A stretch of 64,000 bases of DNA from Microlunatus capsulatus (lineage in GTDB: Bacteria; Actinomycetota; Actinomycetes; Propionibacteriales; Propionibacteriaceae), in the NCBI RefSeq assembly GCF_017876495.1, contig NZ_JAGIOB010000001.1, forward strand, positions 434,001-498,000, read 5' to 3'. Of this stretch, positions 27,101-35,071 are shown piece after piece (position 1 is the first letter of the stretch; each line of letters begins with the position of its first letter). The notes beneath the pieces were generated by a model. That model was not told the DNA's origin, searched no databases, and saw only the letters and a list, made by a program, of their open reading frames with translations. The position numbers were made by a program, and so were the translations under genes.

Positions 27101-27710
27101 CGAAGATGTCCTTGAACTCGGCGGCGCTGGCCACGGCCTCGTCGTAGCGGCCGAGGCGCAGGTAGGTCTGCACCTCCCCCGACGGGCAGCCCGTGGTGGC
27201 GATCAGGCCCTTGGCGTAGGTCTGCAGCAGCTCGCGGTCGGCCCGCGGCTTGTAGAAGTACCCCTCCAGCGAGCTGCGCGAGCCCAGCCGGAACAGGTTG
27301 TGCATGCCCTCGGTGGACTCCGACCACAGCGTCATGTGGGTGAAGGCACCACCGCCGGAGACGTCGTCGCCGCCGCCGTCGCCCCAGCGGACCCGCTTGC
27401 GCTCGCTGCGGTGCGTCTTGGGGGTGACGTAGGCCTCGAGGCCGATGATCGGCTTCACGCCGGAGGTCTTGGACGCCTTGTAGAACTCGTAGGCCCCGAA
27501 GAGGTTGCCGTGGTCGGTCATCGCGACCGCCGGCATGCCCATCTCCGCGGCGCCCTTGAAGAGGTCGGACACCCGGGCCGCGCCGTCGAGCATCGAGTAC
27601 TCGGAGTGGACGTGCAGGTGGACGAAGGAGTCGCTCCCGCCCGATCGGCCCGCGCTGGTGGTGGTGCCCGGAGGTGTCGCGCCGCTCACGGCTGTGGAGC
27701 TGTCCGGCAT
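24117..27710 (-). CDS. dnaE: DNA polymerase III alpha subunit
   Basis: A 1197-residue replicative polymerase. The PHP domain begins FVHLHVHSEYSMLDGA near residue 29. The palm carries PDFDIDFDERRR near residue 435, and GPGRGSGAGSMAAYAM lies just before it. The tail has helix-hairpin-helix and OB-fold segments (TIAGMITNVTRKTTKRGD). This is the essential DnaE1 type by length and PHP residues; it lacks the marks of the imuA/imuB-linked DnaE2. The ATG has GGAGG 11 bases upstream. It synthesises both DNA strands within the polymerase III holoenzyme. Confidence 0.97.
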   Translation of the reverse strand: MPDSSTAVSGATPPGTTTSAGRSGGSDSFVHLHVHSEYSMLDGAARVSDLFKGAAEMGMPAVAMTDHGNLFGAYEFYKASKTSGVKPIIGLEAYVTPKTHRSERKRVRWGDGGGDDVSGGGAFTHMTLWSESTEGMHNLFRLGSRSSLEGYFYKPRADRELLQTYAKGLIATTGCPSGEVQTYLRLGRYDEAVASAAEFKDIFGAENYFVELMDHGLSIESRVRKDLLRIAKDLHLPLVATNDLHYAARSDASAHEVLLCVQTGSTMADGNRFKFDGDSYYLKSPAEMRELFAELPEACDNTLAIAERCDISFNERVGAFMPRYPCPPGEDEASWFVKEVETGLARRYPRGIPDHVRKQAEFETGVILSMGFAGYFLVVADFINWAKENGIRVGPGRGSGAGSMAAYAMRITDLDPLQHGLIFERFLNPDRVSMPDFDIDFDERRRGEVIRYVTEKYGDDRVSQIVTYGTIKAKQAVKDASRVLGYPFGVGERITKAMPAPVMGKDVPLAKLFDREHARYGEGGEFRALYENDPEVAKVVDTARDLEGLKRQWGVHAAGVIMSSEPLIDIIPIMRREQDGAIITQLDYPTCESLGLIKMDFLGLRNLTVLDDAVGNIRLNRGFEMVLEDLPLDDAASYALLGRGDTLGVFQLDGGPMRSLLRLMRPDNFEDISAVLALYRPGPMGADSHTNYALRKNKRQEITPIHAELEEPLAEILGTTHGLIVYQEQVMAIAQKVAGYSLGQADLLRRAMGKKKKEVLDAEFVPFSDGMRANGYGEAAVKALWDILVPFSDYAFNKAHTAAYGLVSYWTAYLKANFPAEFMAALLTSVADDKDKMAIYLSECRRMGIQVLPPDVNESAANFTPVGTDIRFGLTAIRNVGANVVDGIVNAREQHGKAVNFHGFLDQVPLVVCNKRVIESLIKAGAFESMGHTRRALMSVYEAAVDGVLDLKRNEAHGQDDLFGDWGDGDGGNDPVLSGTVPDLADWDKRTKLAFERDMLGLYVSDHPLQGLEHILVGERDVAIAELLADDGPKEGMVTIAGMITNVTRKTTKRGDIWAVITVEDLEASVEVLLFPKAYDLVSTVLATDVVVKVKGRLKRDDDSVSISAQELTLPDITDGPSGPVVISLPAVRCTPPVVQQLRQVLAGHPGMTEVRLRLQSSGKTTVMKLDDQLRVTPSGPLMADLKALLGPSCLAS

Positions 27711-27876
27711 GTTCTCGATCGACCTCCAACTCGCTGCCCTGCCCGCTTCGCCGCCCGCTCCACGGACCCCGCGCCGGGGGTCCGCCGGCCGACCGGCAAG
27801 CGCCTACAGTAGTCGCTCGACCCGCCGTGACCGGCCACGGCACGCGTGCCCGGCGGGTCCGCCGACCGGCCTCCAC

Positions 27877-27905
27877 CGGTGCCACCAGCATGCCCGGTGG
27901 CACCG
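27877..27905 (+). promoter_or_regulatory. 10-bp hairpin in the leader of the GATase gene
   Basis: CGGTGCCACC (27877-27886) and GGTGGCACCG (27896-27905) are perfect complements around a 9-base loop. It lies between dnaE and the GATase gene. It has no T-run, so a 5' UTR structure or protein site is as likely as a terminator. Confidence 0.45.
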
Positions 27906-27974
27906 ACAGAAACTGGTGGGCGACGCCCGTCCCGCGACACCGCCCGACCCGGCCCGCCGACCTGGAGGAACCCC

Positions 27975-28736
27975 GTGAGCGACGCGCTCCTGCCGCCCAC
28001 CGGCCCCCGCGTCGCCGTCGTCCAGCACACCGCCGTCTGCCCGCCCGGGCGCGTCGGGGACTGGCTCGTCGCGGAGGGCTGCCGGCTGGACCTCTACCGC
28101 GGGCACGCCGGGGACGGCCTGCCGTCCTCGCTCCAGGGCTACGACGGCCTCGTGGTGCTGGGCGGGGAGATGGGCGCCCACGACGACGCCGCGCACCCCT
28201 GGCTGCCGGGCACCCGGGACCTGCTGCGCGCGGCGGTCGAGGACGGCACCCCGGTGCTCGCGGTCTGCCTGGGGCTGCAGCTGCTGGCCGTCGCCTGCGG
28301 CGGGCGGGTCGAGCCGGCGCCGAGCGGACCCCAGCTCGGCGTCCGGCCGGTCGAGCACGAGCCCGCGGCGGCCGACGACCCGCTGCTGGGACCGGTGCCC
28401 GCCGGCGCCCCCGCGGTGCACTGGAACAACGACCTGGTCGTCGAGCCGCCGCCCGGGGCGGTCGTGCTGAGCCGGTCGGCCGGCACCGTCCAGGCGCTGC
28501 GGCTGGGCGCCCGCGCGTGGGGTGTCCAGTTCCACCCCGAGGTCGACGTGGCCACCCTGGGCCTGTGGGCCGACGCCGACGTCGCGGCCGGGCTGCTCGA
28601 GCCGGTCCGGGCCGCCGAGCGGCTGGCCGACGTCGCCGCCGCCGACGCCGCGCTCGTGCGCACCTGGTCTGCGGCGACCCGTCGCTTCGCCGCCGAGCTC
28701 CGCACCGCGGCCGGGCTCCGCCACGCCGCCGCCTGA
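27975..28736 (+). CDS. Type 1 glutamine amidotransferase (GMP synthase-like)
   Basis: A 253-residue stand-alone class I amidotransferase. The nucleophile elbow is LAVCLGLQLLA near residue 98, the catalytic His and Glu are in VQFHPEVD near 190, and LVVLGGEMGAHDDA forms the oxyanion loop. Such proteins resemble the amidase half of GMP synthase and often act on gamma-glutamyl compounds or unknown acceptors. The GTG has GGAGG 6 bases upstream. No partner synthetase is adjacent, so the acceptor is unknown. Confidence 0.87.
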   Translation: MSDALLPPTGPRVAVVQHTAVCPPGRVGDWLVAEGCRLDLYRGHAGDGLPSSLQGYDGLVVLGGEMGAHDDAAHPWLPGTRDLLRAAVEDGTPVLAVCLGLQLLAVACGGRVEPAPSGPQLGVRPVEHEPAAADDPLLGPVPAGAPAVHWNNDLVVEPPPGAVVLSRSAGTVQALRLGARAWGVQFHPEVDVATLGLWADADVAAGLLEPVRAAERLADVAAADAALVRTWSAATRRFAAELRTAAGLRHAAA

Positions 28737-28853
28737 ACCTGGTGCGCCCGTCCGCGCCCGTCGCGACCCGCTTGGGAATTGTCGGCGGCACTCCGTAGGG
28801 TTCGCAGGACACCACACCTGGGGCCGGGGGGCCCACCCTCCTGGGGAGCCGGC

Positions 28854-30203
28854 ATGACCTCTGCACACCACCCGCGCGCCCGCGCCCCGCGACGTCTGCT
28901 CGTGGCCGCCGCGCTGCTCGCCCTCGTCGCCGGCGGCCTCACCGCGGCCGGCGCCTCCGTCGACCCGGCCCCCGCCGTCGCCGCCACCACCGCGTCCGCC
29001 CTCGTGCCCCGGCCCGACCACGTCGTCGTCGTGGTGCTGGAGAACAAGAACCGGACCAGCGTCATCGGCAGCGCGAAGGCCCCCTACATCAACGCCCTGG
29101 CCGCCCGCGGCGCCAACCTGTCGCAGTCCTACGGCGTGACCCACCCCAGCCAGCCCAACTACGTCGCGCTGTTCTCGGGCAGCCAGCACGGCGTGACGAC
29201 CAACGCCTGCCGCGACCTGGGGGCGAAGCCCAACCTCGGCAGCCAGCTCCGGGCGGACGGCCTCAGCTTCACCGGCTACGCCGAGTCCCTGCCCTCGGTC
29301 GGCTGGACCGGCTGCCGCAAGGGCGAGTACGAGCGCAAGCACAACCCGTGGGTCGACTTCTCCAACCTCCCGAAGAGCGTCAACCAGCCCTTCAGCGCCT
29401 TCCCCCGCGACTACACGGAGCTGCCGACGGTCAGCTTCGTGACCCCGAACATGTGCCACGACATGCACGACTGCTCGGTCGCCACCGGCGACGCGTGGCT
29501 GAAGAAGAACCTCGACGGCTACGCCCGCTGGGCCATGACCCACAACAGCCTGCTGGTGGTCACCTTCGACGAGAACGCCGGCGGCACGGTCAACCAGATC
29601 CCCACCCTCCTCGTCGGCCAGAAGGTGCGCCCCGGGCTCTACGCCGAGTGGACGGACCACTACACGCTGCTCCGGACGATCGAGGACGCCTACGGCCTGG
29701 CCCCCCTCGGCGCCGCCGCCCGGGCGACGCCGCTGCGGACCATCTGGACCTCCGCCCCGAAGCCCCGCACCGGGCTCAGCAACGCGGGCTTCGAGAGCAG
29801 GCTGTCGGCGTGGGCCACCTCGGGCAGGACGACCACCTCCACCAACAACGTGCACGGCGGCGACCGGTCGGGGCGGGCCGGGGCGCTCACCGCGACCCGC
29901 GGCGACTCGATCCTCAGCCAGACGTTCGTCGTGCCGGCGGGCAGGAGCCGGCTGACGCTGTGGTGGCAGGGCCGCTGCTCCGACACCGTCGGCAAGGCCT
30001 GGGCGACCGTCGTGGTCAAGCGCAACACCTCGGCGAAGAAGTCGACGCTGCTGCCGAAGACCTGCGTGCGCAAGGGCGCCTGGAAGAAGGTCGGCGTGGA
30101 CGTCACCCCCGGGCACTCCTACACGCTGCAGCTGGTCAACCACGACGACGGGAAGTCCTCGACGCCCAACCGCACCTACTTCGACGACGTCACCCTCCGC
30201 TAG
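28854..30203 (+). CDS. Secreted phosphoesterase (phospholipase C/acid phosphatase family) with C-terminal beta-sandwich domain
   Basis: A 449-residue exported protein. The N-terminal signal peptide has RAPRR followed by LLVAAALLALVAGGL and a cleavage region near residue 45 (AVAATTA). The phosphoesterase domain (about 50-300) shows VVVVVLENKN, GVTHPSQPNYVALFSG and the metal motif VTFDENAGG, typical of PF04185. Residues from about 310 (GLSNAGFES) to the end look like a jelly-roll carbohydrate- or ligand-binding domain ending in FDDVTLR. The next two genes follow closely. The phosphate ester hydrolysed is unknown. Confidence 0.88.
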   Translation: MTSAHHPRARAPRRLLVAAALLALVAGGLTAAGASVDPAPAVAATTASALVPRPDHVVVVVLENKNRTSVIGSAKAPYINALAARGANLSQSYGVTHPSQPNYVALFSGSQHGVTTNACRDLGAKPNLGSQLRADGLSFTGYAESLPSVGWTGCRKGEYERKHNPWVDFSNLPKSVNQPFSAFPRDYTELPTVSFVTPNMCHDMHDCSVATGDAWLKKNLDGYARWAMTHNSLLVVTFDENAGGTVNQIPTLLVGQKVRPGLYAEWTDHYTLLRTIEDAYGLAPLGAAARATPLRTIWTSAPKPRTGLSNAGFESRLSAWATSGRTTTSTNNVHGGDRSGRAGALTATRGDSILSQTFVVPAGRSRLTLWWQGRCSDTVGKAWATVVVKRNTSAKKSTLLPKTCVRKGAWKKVGVDVTPGHSYTLQLVNHDDGKSSTPNRTYFDDVTLR

Positions 30204-30215
30204 GCGCCGGCCCGG

Positions 30216-31469
30216 ATGTACCTCGCCGACGTCACCCGCAGCGCCGGGCTGCGTGGCGGCTCGCTGCGCCGGGTCGCCACGGGCAACGTCCTCGCCCTCG
30301 GGGTCGTCAGCCTCCTCACCGACGTCTCGGCCGAGATGGTCACCGCCGTCCTGCCGGCCTACCTCGTGCTGGGCCTGCACCTGAGCATCGCGCAGTACGG
30401 CGCGCTGGACGGGCTCTACACGGGGGCCACCGCCCTCACCCGGCTGGTCGGCGGCTACCTCGCCGACCGCTTCCGCCGCCGCAAGGTCGTCGCCCTCGTC
30501 GGCTACGGGCTGTCCGCCGTCGCGAAGCTCGGGCTGCTGGGCGCGAACGGCGCCGTCGGCGTCGGGGCCGTCATCGCCGCGGACCGCACGGGCAAGGGCC
30601 TGCGGACCGCCCCGCGGGACGCCCTCATCGCCACCTCGGTGCCCGAGCGCGACCTCGGGCAGGCGTTCGGCGTGCACCGGGCCATGGACGCCGTCGGCGC
30701 CTTCCTCGGGCCCGTCGCCGCCCTGGGCCTGCTGGCCCTGGCCGGGACCACCGACTACTCCGTCGTCTTCGTCGGCAGCCTGTGCGCCGGCCTGCTGGGC
30801 CTGGTGGTGCTCACCCTGTTCGTCCGCGAGCCCGCCGCGGCGGCCGCGCTGGAGCCGGCCCCGGGCGCGGAGCCCGTGCTGAGCGCACCGGGACGGCTCC
30901 GGGCCCGCCGGCTGCTGCACGCGGGCGCCTTCCGCCGGCTCTGCGTGGTCGCCGCCCTGCTCGGCCTCGTCACCGTCGGCGACGGCTTCGTCTACCTGGT
31001 GCTGCAGGACCGCGACGACCTGCCGGTCCGGGTGTTCCCGCTGCTGGCGGTGGGCACCAGCCTGGCCTTCCTGGTGCTCGCCGTGCCGCTGGGCCGGCTG
31101 GCCGACCGGGTGGGGCGCTGGCCCGTGGTCGTCGGCGGCTACGCCTGCCTGCTCGGGGTGTACCTGCTGCTGAGCACCGACGCCGGCCCGCTGTGGCTGG
31201 TGCTCGCCCTCTACGGCGCCTACTACGCCGCGACCGACGGGGTCCTCTCCGCGCTGGCCGTGCCGCTGATCCCGGAGGCCCTGCGGACGACGGGCCTCGC
31301 CCTGCTGCAGACCGGCCAGGCGCTGGCCTACGTCGTGTCGTCGGTGGTCTTCGGGCTGCTGTGGCAGAACGCCGGCGTGGCGGCGGCCTGCCTGACCGCC
31401 GCGGCCGTGGCCGTGCTGCTGCTGCCCTGCTGCGCACTGCTGCTGCGCTCCCCCGGGCGGGTCCGGTGA
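30216..31469 (+). CDS. Major facilitator superfamily transporter
   Basis: A 417-residue protein with about 12 membrane helices. Seen are VVSLLTDVSAEMVTAVLPAYL in helix 1, the loop 2-3 motif GGYLADRFRRRKVV, DRTGKGLRTAPRDALIA and the second-half repeat GRLADRVGRWPVVV. The DVSAEM and GKGLRTAPRDALI segments are typical of a widespread uncharacterised MFS group. It lies 12 bases after the secreted phosphoesterase, and its stop overlaps the next start by 4 bases. It may import or export a product of that enzyme; substrate unknown. Confidence 0.88.
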   Translation: MYLADVTRSAGLRGGSLRRVATGNVLALGVVSLLTDVSAEMVTAVLPAYLVLGLHLSIAQYGALDGLYTGATALTRLVGGYLADRFRRRKVVALVGYGLSAVAKLGLLGANGAVGVGAVIAADRTGKGLRTAPRDALIATSVPERDLGQAFGVHRAMDAVGAFLGPVAALGLLALAGTTDYSVVFVGSLCAGLLGLVVLTLFVREPAAAAALEPAPGAEPVLSAPGRLRARRLLHAGAFRRLCVVAALLGLVTVGDGFVYLVLQDRDDLPVRVFPLLAVGTSLAFLVLAVPLGRLADRVGRWPVVVGGYACLLGVYLLLSTDAGPLWLVLALYGAYYAATDGVLSALAVPLIPEALRTTGLALLQTGQALAYVVSSVVFGLLWQNAGVAAACLTAAAVAVLLLPCCALLLRSPGRVR

Positions 31470-32440
31470 GCACGCTGTCCACCCGGGGACGGGTCCTGGT
31501 CGCCGGGTCCTCCGCGCTGGTGCTGCTGGCCGCCGCGGTGCTGTGGGCCCTCACCCGCTCGGCCCCGGAGGTCGCGGTCGACCCCGCCGTCACGCTGACG
31601 ACCCCGGGGGTCGTCGTCCGCGACACCACCACCGGCCGGCTGGCCGTCGTCCGGCCCGACGGCAGCCGGGGGCAGACCGCCGCCGGCTGCTCCCGGGTGC
31701 ACGCCGCCGGCGGCCGCGCCGTCTGCCTGCGCCCCGACCCCGCCTCCCCGGCCACCTTCGTCCTGGACGTCCTGGGCGCCGACCTGGCGGTGCAGCGCAC
31801 GCTGCCGGTGAACGGCGTGCCCACCCGCGCGCGGATCTCCGCCGACGGCCGGGTGGTGGCCTGGACGGTGTTCGTGTCCGGGGACTCCTACACCAGCTCG
31901 GGCTTCTCGACCCGGTCGGGGATCCTCGACCTCGAGACCGGCGTGCTGACCACCAGCCTCGAGGACTTCAGCCTCACCGACGACGAGGGCCGCGCGCGGA
32001 AGCCGCCGGTCGACGCGAACTTCTGGGGCGTCAGCTTCGCCGACGACGACAACACCTTCTACGCGACGATGGCCACCGGCTCGCACTTCTACCTCGTGCA
32101 GGGCGACTTCGCCGGCGAGACCGTCACCGTGCTGGCCGACGGCGTCGAGTGCCCCTCGCTGTCCCCCGACGGCACCCGGCTCGTCTACAAGCACCGGCTC
32201 CCCGACCTGACCTGGCGGCTCGAGGTCTACGACCTCGGCAGCGGCCGCCGCACCCCGCTGGCCGAGACCGCCGACGTCGACGACCAGGGCTCCTGGCTCG
32301 ACGACGCCACGATCGCCTACGGCCGGCTCGACCCGGCCACCGGCGCCGTCGGGGTCTGGACCGTGCCCGCCGACGGCAGCGGCGCCCCGGCCCTGCTGGC
32401 CGCCGACGCCGAGTCGCCGTCGGGGCGGGTCGGCGGCTAG
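31466..32440 (+). CDS. Membrane-anchored TolB-like beta-propeller protein
   Basis: A 324-residue protein. An N-terminal signal anchor (GRVLVAGSSALVLLAAAVLWAL) is followed by an extracytoplasmic domain with repeats of the TolB/WD40-like type: RISADGRVVAWTVF, SLSPDGTRLVYKH, GSWLDDATIAYGR. It starts at a GTG inside the MFS stop. With the phosphoesterase and transporter it forms a three-gene operon. It is probably an accessory or binding protein on the outer face of the membrane; no enzyme motif is visible. Confidence 0.78.
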   Translation: MSTLSTRGRVLVAGSSALVLLAAAVLWALTRSAPEVAVDPAVTLTTPGVVVRDTTTGRLAVVRPDGSRGQTAAGCSRVHAAGGRAVCLRPDPASPATFVLDVLGADLAVQRTLPVNGVPTRARISADGRVVAWTVFVSGDSYTSSGFSTRSGILDLETGVLTTSLEDFSLTDDEGRARKPPVDANFWGVSFADDDNTFYATMATGSHFYLVQGDFAGETVTVLADGVECPSLSPDGTRLVYKHRLPDLTWRLEVYDLGSGRRTPLAETADVDDQGSWLDDATIAYGRLDPATGAVGVWTVPADGSGAPALLAADAESPSGRVGG

Positions 32441-32470
32441 GCCCGGGCGGACCGGGCGATGGGTCCCGTC

Positions 32471-32476
32471 TAGCGT
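32471..32476 (+). promoter_or_regulatory. Putative -10 (TAGCGT) of the FUSC gene, leaderless type
   Basis: TAGCGT ends 6 bases before the GTG at 32483. No Shine-Dalgarno is visible between them. Confidence 0.5.
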
Positions 32477-32482
32477 GGGACG

Positions 32483-33535
32483 GTGAGCGGCTGTCGGGCG
32501 GGAGCGGGACGGCTCGTCCGCGTCGCCCCGCACGCCGGCGCCCACCGGGTCGCCCTGCGGGCCGGGACGTCGGTCCTGGTGCCGCTGGTGGTGCTGCAGC
32601 TGCTGGACCGGCCCGAGTGGTCGATCTACGCCGCGTTCGGCGCCTTCACCAGCCTCTACGGCCGCAACCGCGTCCACCTGAGCCGGCTGCGGATGCAGCT
32701 GACGCTGGCCCTCGTGCTGGTCGCCGCGGTCACCGGCGGGGTCGTCGTCGGGACCAGCGACCAGCGGGCCTGGCTCACCGTCCCCTGCGCCGCCCTGCTG
32801 GCCGGCCTGGTCGCCCTGGTCTCCGACGCCCAGGACTGGCACCCTCCGGGACCCCTGTTCGTCGTCTTCGCCTTCGCCGCCTGCGCCGCCCTGCCCGCGA
32901 CGACGGGCCAGGTCGGCACCGCCGCCGTCGTCGCGGGAGCCTCGGCGCTGTTCTCGGTCCTGGTCGGGACCGTCGGCTGGCGGGGGCGGGCCGCGCCCCC
33001 GCGGACGGACGCCGACCGGCGCCGGGTCCGGCACCTGCTCGCCGAGCGCGGGGTCCGGCTGCACCTGGTCCGCTACGTGGTCGCCGTGCTGGTGGCGGGC
33101 GGGCTGGCCACGGGGCTGGGCATCGGCCACCCCTACTGGGCGATGGTCTCGGCCGTGGTGCCGATGGCGGCGCGGGACCTCACCGGGCAGCTCGTCCGCG
33201 GCGCCCACCGGCTGCTGGGCACCGCTCTGGGGCTGGGCCTGGCCGCGCTGCTGCTGGCCCTGCCGCTGCGCGGGCTGGCGCTCGTCGCGGTGGTCGTGGC
33301 CCTGCAGGTCGGGGCCGAGCTCCTGGTGGGCCGCAACTACGGCTTGGCGCTGGTCTGCGTCACCCCGCTCGCCCTGCTGCTGGGCCAGCTGGCGGTCGCG
33401 CACCCGGCGGGCCCGCTGGTCCGCGACCGGGCCGTCGAGACCGTGGTGGGCGTGGCCGTCGCCCTGGCGCTGACGGTGCTGGTCCGCGAGCGGAGCGCCT
33501 ACCCGCCCGTGCCGCCGTCGCCGGCCGCCGGCTGA
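32483..33535 (+). CDS. FUSC-family membrane protein
   Basis: A 350-residue protein with two bundles of hydrophobic helices. The first half has WSIYAAFGAFTSLYGRNR, and the second repeats the pattern with PYWAMVSAVVPMAARDLTGQLVRGAHRLLGTALG. The latter matches the fusaric-acid-resistance/YccS-type membrane domain. A charged cytoplasmic loop near residues 165-190 separates them. Family members are thought to be aromatic acid or toxic-compound exporters, mostly unproven. The GTG has no RBS but a near -10 hexamer. It is unrelated by operon to its neighbours. Confidence 0.82.
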   Translation: MSGCRAGAGRLVRVAPHAGAHRVALRAGTSVLVPLVVLQLLDRPEWSIYAAFGAFTSLYGRNRVHLSRLRMQLTLALVLVAAVTGGVVVGTSDQRAWLTVPCAALLAGLVALVSDAQDWHPPGPLFVVFAFAACAALPATTGQVGTAAVVAGASALFSVLVGTVGWRGRAAPPRTDADRRRVRHLLAERGVRLHLVRYVVAVLVAGGLATGLGIGHPYWAMVSAVVPMAARDLTGQLVRGAHRLLGTALGLGLAALLLALPLRGLALVAVVVALQVGAELLVGRNYGLALVCVTPLALLLGQLAVAHPAGPLVRDRAVETVVGVAVALALTVLVRERSAYPPVPPSPAAG

Positions 33536-33557
33536 CCGGGACCGGGACGGGGTCGGC

Positions 33558-35021
33558 TCAGCCGGCGGGCAGGGTGACCGAGTGCCGGGTGGGCTCCCGG
33601 TACAGCGGGTACAGCGGGCCGACGACGCGGTCGGCGGCGGCGTAGGAGTACCAGACCGGACCGCCCAGGCGCTCCTCGGCCTCCGGCGTCAGCAGCACCC
33701 GGTCGTGGTGGCTGTCGCTGGGGCCGTCCTGGCGGCGCACCAGGTCGAGGTCGGTGGCCAGCAGCCGGGTGGCGTTGACCTCCCCCAGGCGCCCGTAGGA
33801 CAGCGTCTCGACCTCCAGCCCCGGCACCAGCACCTTGGCCACCGTGACGTCGTCGACGGTGACCCGGTGGGCCAGGACGTCGTGGTCGGCCAGCTGCTCG
33901 AGCAGGTGGCCGAGCTGGGCGTCGGGCCCGTCGAGGGCCGGGGCGCCGGTGACGACGTCCTCGTAGCGGACCGTGCGGGAGCGGTCGGGAGCCGTCAGGG
34001 TGCGCAGGGCGTCCACGCCGAGGTCGCGCCAGGCCGTCATGGCCGCCGTTGCCCGGGCCTCGCCGCCGCCGGCGGAGGCCTCGACCGCCGCCCAGTAGGA
34101 CGCGGGCGCCAGCGGCCGGGAGGCCTCCGGCGGGCCGAACATGAAGGCCTTGCGCGCCCGGGAGTTGGCGTACTCGAGGACGGCCTTGGTGAGGCTCGCC
34201 TCGGCCGACGGGTCGGCCGCCTCGCCGCACGCCGTCACCTGGATCGCCGCGCCCGGCGTGGGGTCGACGCCCATCACGTAGGTGGAGCAGACGCCCAGCT
34301 CGGTGCCGGCGTGCTTGAGGACCAGCTCGACCCCCGACGCCTCGAGCTCGGCCACCAGGGCGGCGACGGCGGGCGGCAGGCTGTCCTTGGCGATCTCGGG
34401 CGAGCGGGCGTCGAGCGCCCGGAAGCGCAGACCGTTGGTGTGCCGCTGGAGGATCTCGAGGAGCCCGTGGGCCACCGGCCGGGTGGCGTCCTGGCCGGCG
34501 CCGAGCCCGTTGGTCACGGGGGTGAGCAGCGGCGTCGTCCCGGCCGGCAGCTCGCCGGGCTCGCTGGCCACCAGCTCGACGGGCACCAGCACGTCCTCCC
34601 CCGTCCGGACCCGCTGCATCGGCAGCCAGGTCAGCGGGAGGTCCGGCGTCCAGGGGGAGCCGGCCGGCAGGCAGAGGGTGCGCGGGTCGGCGACCCGGTC
34701 GGCGCCCTCGGCGGCCAGCAGCTCGCGGTGGCTCCCGGTCCGGGCCCGCTCCCGCAGGCGCTGCACGCCGAGCGCGGACAGGACGCCCTCGGCCAGCTCG
34801 CCCAGACCGCCGCGCCGCGCGGTGGCGCTGGTGCGGCCGTAGCCGTTGCCGTGCGAGACCACCCGGCCGTCGGCGAGCAGCGAGCAGCTGGTGACGGGGA
34901 CGCCCAGCCGGTCCAGACCGGACAGCTCGAGCTGCACCAGCTCGCCGAGGCGGCCGAGCGTGCTGGCGTAGGCGGTGGTCGCGGGGTCCGGGGCGGCGTC
35001 GCCGGGCTCAGGAGAAAGCAC
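33558..35021 (-). CDS. Orphan YcaO-like protein
   Basis: A 487-residue protein of the YcaO superfamily, ATP-dependent backbone-amide activating enzymes. The nucleotide/Mg motif appears as GNGYGRTSATARRGGLGELAEG (Glu75, Glu78), the second as TNGLGAGQDATRPVAHGLLEILQRH (Glu189, Gln192, Arg193). In many YcaO proteins the position of Gln192 is Glu. No cyclodehydratase C-domain, dehydrogenase or precursor peptide lies nearby. The GTG at 35021 was chosen because TACAGT ends 6 bases before it. The gene is divergent from a NodB-like gene 50 bases away. Substrate unknown. Confidence 0.8.
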   Translation of the reverse strand: MLSPEPGDAAPDPATTAYASTLGRLGELVQLELSGLDRLGVPVTSCSLLADGRVVSHGNGYGRTSATARRGGLGELAEGVLSALGVQRLRERARTGSHRELLAAEGADRVADPRTLCLPAGSPWTPDLPLTWLPMQRVRTGEDVLVPVELVASEPGELPAGTTPLLTPVTNGLGAGQDATRPVAHGLLEILQRHTNGLRFRALDARSPEIAKDSLPPAVAALVAELEASGVELVLKHAGTELGVCSTYVMGVDPTPGAAIQVTACGEAADPSAEASLTKAVLEYANSRARKAFMFGPPEASRPLAPASYWAAVEASAGGGEARATAAMTAWRDLGVDALRTLTAPDRSRTVRYEDVVTGAPALDGPDAQLGHLLEQLADHDVLAHRVTVDDVTVAKVLVPGLEVETLSYGRLGEVNATRLLATDLDLVRRQDGPSDSHHDRVLLTPEAEERLGGPVWYSYAAADRVVGPLYPLYREPTRHSVTLPAG

Positions 35022-35027
35022 ACCGTG

Positions 35028-35033
35028 ACTGTA
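35028..35033 (-). promoter_or_regulatory. Putative -10 (TACAGT) of the YcaO gene, leaderless type
   Basis: On the minus strand TACAGT ends 6 bases before the GTG at 35021. There is no Shine-Dalgarno. Confidence 0.5.
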
Positions 35034-35071
35034 GGCGCACCCCGCGCGGGCGGCCGTGGTGGACTGTGGCC

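Noticed and set aside
24264-27812. A 1182-codon open frame on the plus strand opposite dnaE
   Set aside because: It is the mirror of dnaE in GC-rich DNA: no family motifs, His/Gly/Val/Asp-rich composition from antisense codons, and no RBS.
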